From: Oscillospiraceae bacterium
GTDB taxonomy: Bacteria > Bacillota > Clostridia > Oscillospirales > Acutalibacteraceae
Assembly: GCA_022487055.1 (NCBI GenBank)
Contig: JAKVJJ010000007.1
Coordinates: forward strand, 1 to 61,447
Direction: 5' to 3'
Length of the DNA stretch: 61,447 bases
The notes beneath the pieces are model-generated. The model was given only the letters and a program-made list of their open reading frames with translations, made no database searches and was not told the origin of the DNA. Numbering within the stretch: position 1 is the first letter of the stretch; each line of letters begins with the position of its first letter. The translations under genes were made by a program, and so were the position numbers. Below are positions 1-8,015 of this stretch, in pieces.

Positions 1-1
1 T

Positions 2-700
2 CGCTTTGCACCGGATGAGCAGAAATTTGCTAAGCAGACCGCCGCATGGGAAGATGCGCACGGCATTTCCACACTTCCTTCATGTCAAATCATGGATTGT
101 TGGTCAACAGCAATCCTGCATTTTCTTCCCACCCTGCTCATTCTGAATCTGATGATTCTGATTTCTCCAGTCTTAATTCGGGAAAAGCGCAGTGGTGTGC
201 GCGATATTGCTTATACCTGCAAAAAAGGCAGGCCGCTTCTTCGCACACAGTTTGCTGCGGCTATGGCAGCGGCAATCCTGACAGAGCTGGTCCTGCTGGG
301 AGGCTTTTTACTAGTTTACTGCTTTGGGGCACACCATGATGACCTGCTGTTTTTGGACTGCCGCATCAGTTCCATCCACGGACTGATTTACGGCTGCAAC
401 TTAAAGTTCTGGCAGTTTATCCTCGTCAACTGTGTTTTAATGTTCCTGAGTGCTTTTAGTTTTGCTCTGCTCAGTTTCGCACTTTCCCGCGTCCTGAAAA
501 ACTATGTAGCCATCCTAGCCGTGCAGATTCCGGTCGCTTTCCTTGGCAGCCGCTTTTTGCAGTGGATATTCAGCAATGCATTAAACAAATTCATCGCTGA
601 GCCGCAGTGGATTGCTCTCTGCGTGGTCATCCTGCTGCTGCCGCTTTTGTTCTGCGGACTGCTGATACATCGGGAGCAGCGGATAAATCTGCTGGACTGA
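2..700 (+). CDS. ABC-2-type permease subunit, 5' truncated by the window edge
   Basis: The reading frame is open from base 2, so the true start lies outside the window; the internal ATG at 92 is probably not the start. The visible C-terminal ~230 residues hold about four to five hydrophobic segments and end in a basic tail. The stretch around REKRSGVRDIAYTCKKGR closely matches RERRSNVRKLAYTCRKGR in the next gene, so the two are tandem paralogues. The pattern (large soluble loop, then membrane helices) fits the membrane partner of an ABC exporter. No ATPase gene is visible; it is probably upstream of the window. Substrate unknown. Confidence 0.7.
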   Translation, partial: RFAPDEQKFAKQTAAWEDAHGISTLPSCQIMDCWSTAILHFLPTLLILNLMILISPVLIREKRSGVRDIAYTCKKGRPLLRTQFAAAMAAAILTELVLLGGFLLVYCFGAHHDDLLFLDCRISSIHGLIYGCNLKFWQFILVNCVLMFLSAFSFALLSFALSRVLKNYVAILAVQIPVAFLGSRFLQWIFSNALNKFIAEPQWIALCVVILLLPLLFCGLLIHREQRINLLD

Positions 701-713
701 AAAGGAGTTTCTT

Positions 714-1931
714 ATGCGCATTTTTGGATATGAACTGAAAAAAATATTAAATTGGAAAATCCTGTTGGTGCTTGTCCTGTTCACCATCCTATATGTGGTC
801 TCCACACCACTGGGCAACCTCACCTATTCCAACGACATGTATGGTGAAATCAGTGTCTGCCGCATCCTGCTGCAAAAATACGGCACCGAAATGGATACCG
901 GAGAACAAAAAGATTTTGAACATACTATTTTGCCGGAACTGAAGAAGGAAGCAAATCAGCGGCTTGCAACCATCCCCACCCTGCAAAAAACTGGGGTGCA
1001 GGACGTTGATGCGTTGGATTCGCTGTTGCAAAAGGACACTGACCGTTACACGGAGATAAGCAATCTGATTGAATCCCATGAAAGCAAGGATTCCCCATTT
1101 TATGCTTATGAAAATGCGGAAGTAATGGTGAATCCCCTGAGAGACAAGCAGAACACAGCTGCTCAGATGCAAAAGCTGTCCGACTTCAGTGGCAGCGATA
1201 CCGCTTCCGCTAAAATTCGGGAATGTATCCGGAATCCAAACTTCTCCACTCTGCCCATGAACATTTTTTCCCAGTGGCAACTCTTTATAAGTGAATTGTC
1301 CAATTTGCTGCTGCTCAGTGTGATCGTTGTCATTACTCCTTTCTTAGTCAGGGAGCGCAGAAGCAATGTGCGCAAACTGGCCTACACCTGCCGAAAAGGC
1401 CGCTCACTGTTCGGTACACAGTTTGCTGCGGCGGTTACTGCAGTCCTTCTGGTCATTCTGATACAGTCCCTGATACTCGGCTGCACTTATTGGCATGACT
1501 TTGTGGGCATTGTGGAACCATTTTTACAGTGCCGCTTAAATATGATAGGCTGCGGACTTTATTTTTGGCGTCTGCTACCATTCGGGCAATTCATGCTGCT
1601 GGAATGGCTTGCCGTTATCCTTTTTTCGCTAGGCATCGGTATCCTCAGTTTTCTGATTTCCCGCGCCTGCAAAAACTATGTGACTGCCATTGCCGTGCAG
1701 CTTCCTGTGGTATGGCTGGGTCTGCTGCTGTCTGAAACGATGACAGGAGACTGCCTTCAAGTGCAGAAAATTCATTTTAATGAAATTCTGCATTTCAGCA
1801 TGGACTGGGTAACCCAGTGTGCCTCTCATCTGCGGTACTTTGAGCCGGTACTGTGTGCCACGCTGGTCCTGCTTCCGCTAGCGGTATGTCTGGTGCTGAT
1901 TCATCGGGAAAAGGCACGCGAGATGCTTTAA
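714..1931 (+). CDS. ABC-2-type membrane protein, paralogue of the preceding gene
   Basis: This 405-residue protein has one N-terminal membrane helix (residues ~15-33), a long hydrophilic extracytoplasmic stretch (~35-190) and about five C-terminal helices, the layout of ABC-2 permeases of the bacitracin/lantibiotic-exporter or ABC-2 YhgE-like kind. The start is preceded by AAAAGGAG at a good distance and lies 13 bases after the previous stop, so the two genes are one operon. The C-terminal half resembles the upstream gene along its whole visible length. Substrate and ATPase partner are not visible; bacteriocin resistance or signalling is only a guess. Confidence 0.65.
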   Translation: MRIFGYELKKILNWKILLVLVLFTILYVVSTPLGNLTYSNDMYGEISVCRILLQKYGTEMDTGEQKDFEHTILPELKKEANQRLATIPTLQKTGVQDVDALDSLLQKDTDRYTEISNLIESHESKDSPFYAYENAEVMVNPLRDKQNTAAQMQKLSDFSGSDTASAKIRECIRNPNFSTLPMNIFSQWQLFISELSNLLLLSVIVVITPFLVRERRSNVRKLAYTCRKGRSLFGTQFAAAVTAVLLVILIQSLILGCTYWHDFVGIVEPFLQCRLNMIGCGLYFWRLLPFGQFMLLEWLAVILFSLGIGILSFLISRACKNYVTAIAVQLPVVWLGLLLSETMTGDCLQVQKIHFNEILHFSMDWVTQCASHLRYFEPVLCATLVLLPLAVCLVLIHREKAREML

Positions 1932-1962
1932 CAAGAAATTATATAGTGAGTCGTTTCCACAA

Positions 1963-1991
1963 TTGACAAACTGTAGATGAAATATTATACT
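1963..1991 (+). promoter_or_regulatory. sigma-A promoter in the gap before the DUF6056-like gene
   Basis: TTGACA (1963-1968), a 17-base spacer and TATACT (1986-1991) make a near-perfect housekeeping promoter. The rest of the 349-base gap (1932-2280) is AT-rich. No terminator hairpin or supported gene is seen in it. A 29-codon ORF (2185-2274) without a ribosome binding site runs into the Shine-Dalgarno sequence of the next gene and is not called. Confidence 0.7.
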
Positions 1992-2280
1992 ATAAAGTGT
2001 AAATCATGTGTAAAACCCACTTTTTAATTTAAGAAAGTATTATACAAGTCTTTAAAAAGGCTCGTTTTTTATCGTCTTAAGGCAGATAACAGATATATGT
2101 ATGCATAATTAAATATATTTTGATAAATTCTCAGATATCCCATCTGCGTATAACTTCCGAGACAATAAAATTTATAATTTTAAAATGGATGTAGATAAAA
2201 CATGGAATCACTATTTATCAGAAAAATGCCTGAACTATTTGAATTTTTTTCATTCGTATGAAATGCAGAGGTGAGAAAGA

Positions 2281-3876
2281 ATGACAGGGAACAAGGGCTG
2301 GAAGCGAGTGTTGGCGATGTACTGGCCCTTTGCCGCAGCACTGCTGCTTTGGATTGTGCTATGCTACATGGCATTCCTACAGGGTGATGATTATCGGTTT
2401 GCCAATCATGGTCATAATCTAAACGAAATCTTAAAAGAATATCATACATACTACTATTATGGCGGCGCACGCATGGGCAACTTGCTGGCAGGACTGTTTT
2501 TACTGACCGGAATGCAAAGCTGGCGGGTGATAACACCGTTCGCAGTGGCGGGACTGTCCCTGATTATATTTTATTATGTGCGGGGTACTTTCTGCATAGT
2601 GAAGCAGCCCGATAAAAATGAAGTTCTGGCTGCTTGTCTGTGTGCGGTATTCCCGGGACTTCTGCCCATCACCGACCGTCTGTTTGGCGAGGTATTTCTC
2701 TGGTTGGACGGTTCCACCAATTATCTTTACCCCATGCTGTTGGCGCTGATTGGGTTTGTGCCGTTTTACAATACTCTGCGCGGTCGTAAAACACCTCGGA
2801 AACTGTTTCCAGTAGCGGCAGTCTGTTTTGTCTGTGCTGCACTGCTGCACGAACAAATAACAATCCTTCTGACGGCTATGTGCATATGTTCACTGCTTTA
2901 TTTCTGCCACGAAAAGGATCGTAAACAGGTACCACGGTTTTATTGGGTGCTCACGGCAATATCAGTGGCCCTGCTCGCCTTGATGTTAACGGCCCCGGGG
3001 GCATATTTCCGCATGGGGCAGGAAAACAAAGGGCATCACAACTTGCTGGTGGGCATGGCAAAAAACTTTCTGCTTTATTTTGCTCCCATCATCAATATCG
3101 GCTGGCCGTGGTGCATTGCGATTGGCCTATTAGCCGCATTTCTGCTTTGTAAGCAAAAAATAAAAAATTCCTTCCGTTCGCTTCTGCTGGTCTGCTTATG
3201 TTTTGGCACAGCACTGGCATCACTGAGCCAAGCGCTAGGTCTGCCAACTTTGCTACGCAATGCAACGTGGTCATCACGCTTTGCCCGCACTGCAGAATGT
3301 TTGCTGACGGCCTTTTGGCTGCTGTATTTTGTTGCCGTATTGGCAGCACTGCTGCTGTGTGCACACAAGGAAAAAGGCAGCCGCCCAAGTACCCTGCGGT
3401 TTTTGCCGGTACTGTATGTGGGCGCATGGGCGTCACAGACGATTCCCGCTGTAGCAACGGTTGCAAGCGGCCGTGCGCGTTTTCCGCTGTTCGCATTTTT
3501 CGTGCTGATGCTGTTCTGCGCACTGTGGAATTTTCAGCCAAATATCCGCTGGAAAGCGCCGGCACAGGCAGCATTGGTGCTGATTGGTATGCTGACGCTG
3601 GCCTGTGCAATGCGCGGGGCATCCATTAATGCTGCTGCTCAGCACGATATGCAAACACAGATTACTGCCGTGCAACATGGCCAACGCAATACAATATTGA
3701 TTGACTATAATCAATATGACTGGACTTACTGTAATGTGACATGGAATTTTCGTCCAAGTTCTGACCCTAAAGGTTATGAAAGCGCTATGCGCACATACTA
3801 TCATTTGCCCCGCAGCACGCGCTTTGCCTTTACAAAAGCAACTGCAAGCCGAAGCATAATCTTTCCCTATAAATAA
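2281..3876 (+). CDS. DUF6056-like polytopic membrane protein
   Basis: This 531-residue protein has about eleven to twelve hydrophobic helices. An early extracytoplasmic GDDYRFANHG motif and a WLDGSTNYLYP motif (residues ~140-150) are the conserved loops of DUF6056/GT-C-like membrane proteins, where the acidic pair is thought to act in sugar transfer from lipid carriers. GAGGTGAG sits 6 bases before the ATG. It stands alone between a strong promoter and an unrelated operon on the other strand. It may modify cell-wall or surface glycans, but the substrate cannot be read from the sequence. Confidence 0.6.
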   Translation: MTGNKGWKRVLAMYWPFAAALLLWIVLCYMAFLQGDDYRFANHGHNLNEILKEYHTYYYYGGARMGNLLAGLFLLTGMQSWRVITPFAVAGLSLIIFYYVRGTFCIVKQPDKNEVLAACLCAVFPGLLPITDRLFGEVFLWLDGSTNYLYPMLLALIGFVPFYNTLRGRKTPRKLFPVAAVCFVCAALLHEQITILLTAMCICSLLYFCHEKDRKQVPRFYWVLTAISVALLALMLTAPGAYFRMGQENKGHHNLLVGMAKNFLLYFAPIINIGWPWCIAIGLLAAFLLCKQKIKNSFRSLLLVCLCFGTALASLSQALGLPTLLRNATWSSRFARTAECLLTAFWLLYFVAVLAALLLCAHKEKGSRPSTLRFLPVLYVGAWASQTIPAVATVASGRARFPLFAFFVLMLFCALWNFQPNIRWKAPAQAALVLIGMLTLACAMRGASINAAAQHDMQTQITAVQHGQRNTILIDYNQYDWTYCNVTWNFRPSSDPKGYESAMRTYYHLPRSTRFAFTKATASRSIIFPYK

Positions 3877-4205
3877 TGAGGCAATACCGCACAATGGCCT
3901 AAAAATCAATACTGCCCGAAAGCTTTTGACACGAAATTATTTTCTGCTTCATGACTAGGCGTATGACTGTTTGCAGCAAAGATAATATAGGAGTAATGTT
4001 CCAAATAAACGCAATAAACAATTTTCAGTTTTAAAAATTATCTGGAATAATTTCTATTGCTCTTTATCCTTTCGTCCTCTTTTTTGCTTTATTTTCCCAT
4101 ACATTATGATCTAATATTTTGGAGGAATGTCATTTTACATACACTTTTACGTCCATCCGGATTGCACATCGGTATAATATATTATCTGAAAAGTAATCAT
4201 ATTGC
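3877..4205. other. intergenic stretch, nothing supported
   Basis: This AT-rich stretch lies between the membrane-protein gene and the hairpin ahead of the importer operon. Short ORFs here lack ribosome binding sites, and one (from 4057) runs through the terminator hairpin. A TATAAT at 4173 has no -35 at proper spacing. I see no gene or RNA I can support. Confidence 0.5.
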
Positions 4206-4258
4206 AAACGCTCACAAAATCCGACAAATTGTTGTCGGACCTGTGAGCGTTTTTTTAT
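4206..4258 (+). terminator. long intrinsic terminator hairpin
   Basis: AACGCTCACA pairs with TGTGAGCGTT and an inner TCCGACAA pairs with TTGTCGGA, giving a long, nearly perfect hairpin followed by seven Ts on the plus strand. The T tract favours plus-strand termination, presumably of the transcript from the gene ending at 3876. On the minus strand the stem may also end the importer operon (stop at 4296), although its U tract there is weak. Confidence 0.75.
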
Positions 4259-4295
4259 TATCAATTTTAATGGCAGCGGAACATAACTCGTATCA

Positions 4296-5063
4296 TTACT
4301 CTTGAACAGGTAAAAAAACATATTCGCCATCGTAAGGAGACAGTAGCTGCCTCATATGAATATGAAATACTTTATCAATCATTCCAGAATGACAGATATC
4401 ATCAGGGGAACCGCAGCCTTCAATTTTGCCTTGGTTCATAATAATGACCTGATCAGCATATTTAAGCGCTAAGCTCAAATCATGTAGCACCGTAATAATC
4501 GTTTTCCCTTGCTGCTTCAGATTGCAAATTATATTCATTAATTCAAATTGGTAATGAATATCCAAATAGGTAGTCGGTTCATCCAATAAAATGACATCGG
4601 TATTCTGAGCAATCAGCATGGCAATATAAACCTTCTGTCTCTCTCCGCCGGAAAGCAAGTCCATAGGAATGTCACGAAATTTTCCTGTCCCCGTTATCAT
4701 AAGCGCTCTTTCAACGGCTTCATAATCTTTCTTTGAGTATCTCCGTGTATAAGAAAGATAAGGATATCTGCCATGCAAGACGAGCGAACCAGCCGACATA
4801 TGCGGTACACTGCGTGCCTGTGGTAAAAAGGATACTGTTTGAGCAAACTCTTTTCGAGGCAGAGGAGAAATATCAGAACCATTTAACATGATTCGACCGG
4901 AAAGCGGTTTTAAGAGCCTGACCATGAGTTTTAAAAGAGTACTTTTTCCGCAGCCATTAGGTCCTATGATAACCGTAATTTCATTTTTCTTGAACTCGGC
5001 GTTAATATTTTTTACCTTATCTTCCCCATGGTATCCTCCTGTCAGATTCACTAATTCAAGCAT
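4296..5063 (-). CDS. ABC transporter ATP-binding protein, iron-siderophore/cobalamin (FecE/BtuD) type
   Basis: This 255-residue ATPase energises import through the adjacent permease. It has Walker A GPNGCGKST (residues ~35-43), a Q loop (FLPQAR), signature LLSGGERQK, Walker B ILLDEPTTYLD and the H-switch (TVLHDLS). Start chosen at ATG 5063 because AAGGAGA lies 8 bases upstream; a longer frame back to 5156 runs into the permease gene and has no such site. It overlaps the permease end by 8 bases, so the two are translationally coupled. Family members carry ferric siderophores, haem, vitamin B12 or, in the MolBC branch, molybdate. The cargo is not decided by the ATPase. Confidence 0.9.
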   Translation of the reverse strand: MLELVNLTGGYHGEDKVKNINAEFKKNEITVIIGPNGCGKSTLLKLMVRLLKPLSGRIMLNGSDISPLPRKEFAQTVSFLPQARSVPHMSAGSLVLHGRYPYLSYTRRYSKKDYEAVERALMITGTGKFRDIPMDLLSGGERQKVYIAMLIAQNTDVILLDEPTTYLDIHYQFELMNIICNLKQQGKTIITVLHDLSLALKYADQVIIMNQGKIEGCGSPDDICHSGMIDKVFHIHMRQLLSPYDGEYVFLPVQE

Positions 5064-6102
5064 TGATATGTCTCCTTTTCGTGAGTAACAGCCAAAGGAA
5101 GAATGGTCCGCCCAAAAAAGACATGATAATGCCCACTGGCAATTCAAAGGGAGCAAAGATCAAGCGTGCCAAAAGATCGCATGCGGCAACAAAAATCGCG
5201 CCTGCAACAATGCAGGCCACAATTACTTTTTTATTATCCTCGCCGACAAAAATACGTACGCAGTGAGGAACAATTAAACCTACAAATCCTAGAAGGCCCG
5301 CAAAACTGACAGCGGCTCCCGACAAAACGGCTGCTATCATCAATAAAATGAAACGATATGCCTTGACATTCATGCCAAGGGAATGCGCCGAATCCTCTCC
5401 CAGAGAAAGCACATTCATTTCGTTGCAAAACAAAAGTGCAAGAATTAATCCAATCAATATATATGGTCCAGCAAAATGGAGACTCTCATTCGTTACGTAA
5501 GACAACCCGCCCATCATGAAACTGCTTGATCCTACTAACACATCGGTGGAAATTTCTTTAATTGTATTGATTCCTGCCGTTAAAATGCTTCCAATCGCAA
5601 CGCCGGTGAGGATTATGGTGATTTTTGAAGCATTAATTTTCATTGCAATGATTGAGACGGCTAGAGCGGTTAGAAAAGCACCGATAAAAGCCGCAGGTGG
5701 CAAAAGCCATGGTTGTGCAGGGAATGCTACCATACAAAGCATTGTGACAAATCCGGCACCCGAATTAATGCCTATAATATTAGGACTTGCAAGGGCATTG
5801 TTGAGAACAGCCTGAATAATCGCTCCGGAAACTGCAAGGGCACTTCCCGCAAGCAAAGCAGCCATTGTTCGGGGAAAACGTACATACAGTAAAATTCGAT
5901 AAGCCGCACTGGATTTGTCATTTCCTTTTATAATTTCAGCCAACTGCATTGGGGTGATTGCAACGGAACCGAGCGTAAGGCTGAGAATTACAATGACTGC
6001 CAAAACCAGCAAAAGGATTGCAAGCCATCTCTTGCTTTTTGAAGGATGCAAACAGAAGCTGCGACGATTAGCCCCCATAAAGGAGCTTTGAAAGATATTC
6101 AT
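5056..6102 (-). CDS. FecCD/BtuC-family ABC importer permease
   Basis: A 348-residue membrane protein with about nine to ten helices. It carries the family motifs RFPRTMAALLAGSALAVSGA, NPLA-like NALASPNIIGI and GLLGFVGLIVPHCVR; the last contacts the ATPase. Start placed at ATG 6102 behind GGGGTGAAAGCT; it overlaps the end of the binding-protein gene by 35 bases. It forms the channel of a type II importer, probably as a homodimer, since only one permease gene is present. The linked siroheme reductase and the nearby Mo-type ORP-like cluster make an iron or thiomolybdate/molybdate cargo conceivable, but that is inference. Confidence 0.9.
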   Translation of the reverse strand: MNIFQSSFMGANRRSFCLHPSKSKRWLAILLLVLAVIVILSLTLGSVAITPMQLAEIIKGNDKSSAAYRILLYVRFPRTMAALLAGSALAVSGAIIQAVLNNALASPNIIGINSGAGFVTMLCMVAFPAQPWLLPPAAFIGAFLTALAVSIIAMKINASKITIILTGVAIGSILTAGINTIKEISTDVLVGSSSFMMGGLSYVTNESLHFAGPYILIGLILALLFCNEMNVLSLGEDSAHSLGMNVKAYRFILLMIAAVLSGAAVSFAGLLGFVGLIVPHCVRIFVGEDNKKVIVACIVAGAIFVAACDLLARLIFAPFELPVGIIMSFLGGPFFLWLLLTKRRHINA

Positions 6103-7054
6103 AGCTTTCACCCCATCTGGCATTCGGCTTATAATGGAACAAATCCTGAGGTATGACATAATATTTGTTGTTTTTAACCGCTTTTAGCCCAGCCCAAGCC
6201 GGGTTGGCCTTAAATTGCTGATCAATCAGGTTCAATGCCTTTGTCTCATCTGTCCCCATCACCACCACAAGGATATCATCGGGATTGGACTGGATGATGG
6301 CGTCCATGCTTAAATTTTCAAGCAAGTTTTTATTGCTGTCTGCAATATTTTTTGCTCCTAAGTCTTTTAACATTGCTCCGGTCATACTGCTTGAATTAAG
6401 AGCTTTATAACCGCTTGAGTATACTCGGATGAATAAGACGCTTGGAGACTTTTTCCCCGCTGTACCAGCGATTGCGGCGTCAATCTGCTTCTTTACCGCT
6501 CTGCCGTTTTTCTCATACAAATCGGCTCGTGAGGTAATTTGCGTACAAATCTGTAGCATTTTTTGGTAATCACTAAATGTGTTAACCTTAAAACAGGCGG
6601 CGTTAAATCCTGCTTGCCGCAGTGCCTTACACAGTTTCACATGTTCCGGAGTATCAGCCGATAAAATAATAAAGTCAGGTTTTAATGAAATAATTTTTTC
6701 CATACTGGGATTCGTAAAATGGCCAAGATTCACAACACTTTTGCTGAGGTTCAATTTGTGTCCCGTATAGGCGTCGCTGGTTACGCCGACGAGAGTCCCG
6801 CCAGCGTCCAGCCACGTCTCCGCAAAACTCCCCATCAGCGCAATCACGCGTTTTGCGGATTTTACTTCCACTTTATTTCCAATAGCATCTGTGAAGTTTG
6901 TGCTGTTCGCGGATGCTAATGCTTTGCTGCGCTCAGCACTTGACGATACTGGAGAAGATGGTACCTGCGTACAGGATGACAGGAGCCCCGTCATCAGCAA
7001 CAGACATAAGACAGATGCAATCATATGTCTTATGCCCCTTTTTTTCATTAGCAT
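6068..7054 (-). CDS. substrate-binding lipoprotein of the FecCD-type importer
   Basis: A 328-residue FecB/BtuF-like protein. An N-terminal signal ends in the lipobox LLSSC (Cys ~28), so it is lipid-anchored outside the membrane. A Ser/Ala-rich linker follows, then the TroA-like fold: RVIALMGSFAETWLDAGG near the start and two lobes joined by one helix. ATG 7054 overlaps the last codons of the reductase gene; ATG 7048 is an alternative start two codons on. The ligand site is not identifiable by eye. It is part of the five-gene overlapping operon 9653 to 4296. Confidence 0.85.
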   Translation of the reverse strand: MLMKKRGIRHMIASVLCLLLMTGLLSSCTQVPSSPVSSSAERSKALASANSTNFTDAIGNKVEVKSAKRVIALMGSFAETWLDAGGTLVGVTSDAYTGHKLNLSKSVVNLGHFTNPSMEKIISLKPDFIILSADTPEHVKLCKALRQAGFNAACFKVNTFSDYQKMLQICTQITSRADLYEKNGRAVKKQIDAAIAGTAGKKSPSVLFIRVYSSGYKALNSSSMTGAMLKDLGAKNIADSNKNLLENLSMDAIIQSNPDDILVVVMGTDETKALNLIDQQFKANPAWAGLKAVKNNKYYVIPQDLFHYKPNARWGESYEYLSKLLYGG

Positions 7055-8001
7055 GTTGCCCCGCCTGTCAAATGAAGTTTTGCATCAAGAATTTCCTGTT
7101 TTCTGCTCAGAATATCGCCGGAAAGTAATTCCTCCGCAATATTGTCAAAGCCCATGCGTTCTACCATCTGAGCAAATCTTTCCCCGGTTTTTCCTTTTTC
7201 ACGGTATAAAAGAATTGCTTTCTCTATGGTATCCAACGCTTCCTCTTTTGAAGTAAACACCTTATTCAGAGCTTTTCCCATGGCAACTTTTTTGCCCCAG
7301 CGTCCACCGATATAAATTTTATAACCTTGTGTGCCGTCTTCAATTGCATCAAAATTGCATTTTCCAATACATCTTCCGCAGTGATTGCAAATCTCTGGAT
7401 CAATGTTTAACACACCGTCTATAACTTTGGCGGCAGACATCGGGCACGCTGCTTCAACAGAGCATTTTCTGCAACCATTGCAGCTGTCTTCATCAAAATT
7501 TGGAATCATCTGACCGATAATTCCCAAATCATTCAAATCCGGCTTCACGCAGTTGTTCGGGCATCCCCCGACTGCAATTTTGAATTTATGTGGAAGCTTT
7601 ACATCGTGGTATCCATTATAAAACCGTTCATGTATTTCTTTTGATAGTGCAAACGTATCAATCAAACCATATTGGCAAGTAGTTCCTTTGCAGGACACAA
7701 CCGGACGGACTTTCGAACCTGTGCCGCCGGTAGCCAGACCCTCTTTCGCAATATAGGTCCGAAAATCCTCAATTTTATCATATGGTATGCCCTGTACTTC
7801 AATTGTAAGGCGTGTGGTAAAGCACACTTTGCCATTCCCGAATTTTTCGGCAGCTTCCCCGATACATTTCAGCTGTGCCGCATTGATTACGCCGTTCTCC
7901 GTGATAATGCGTCCGGAAAAATTGTCAGTTCCTTTATTACTTAAAAATCCGAGTGCTTTCACTCTTTTTTCATCTTCCGGTTTTATCGTTAATGTGGACA
8001 T
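7048..8001 (-). CDS. small siroheme/4Fe-4S sulfite (nitrite) reductase-like protein with ferredoxin domain
   Basis: A 317-residue protein. Residues ~30-95 fit the NIR/SIR ferredoxin-like half-domain. C104-x4-C109 with C147-x3-C151 are the siroheme-[4Fe-4S] ligands, and C174/177/180/186 plus C205/208/211/215 bind two more clusters. Family members reduce sulfite to sulfide (or nitrite to ammonia) in anaerobes. The length (~320) matches the short clostridial forms rather than the long assimilatory CysI. AAGGAGAG precedes the ATG. It sits directly after the CoA-disulfide/rhodanese reductase and overlaps the binding lipoprotein, so the operon joins sulfide chemistry with import. The true electron acceptor (sulfite or nitrite) is not settled. 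Confidence 0.85.
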   Translation of the reverse strand: MSTLTIKPEDEKRVKALGFLSNKGTDNFSGRIITENGVINAAQLKCIGEAAEKFGNGKVCFTTRLTIEVQGIPYDKIEDFRTYIAKEGLATGGTGSKVRPVVSCKGTTCQYGLIDTFALSKEIHERFYNGYHDVKLPHKFKIAVGGCPNNCVKPDLNDLGIIGQMIPNFDEDSCNGCRKCSVEAACPMSAAKVIDGVLNIDPEICNHCGRCIGKCNFDAIEDGTQGYKIYIGGRWGKKVAMGKALNKVFTSKEEALDTIEKAILLYREKGKTGERFAQMVERMGFDNIAEELLSGDILSRKQEILDAKLHLTGGATC

Positions 8002-8015
8002 AATTGTCTCTCCTT

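Noticed and set aside
2185-2274. A 29-codon ORF ending just before the DUF6056-like gene
   Set aside because: No ribosome binding site and no recognisable sequence; possibly a leader peptide but not supportable.
4057-4305. An 82-codon ORF
   Set aside because: It reads through the large terminator hairpin and overlaps the end of the importer ATPase gene on the other strand.
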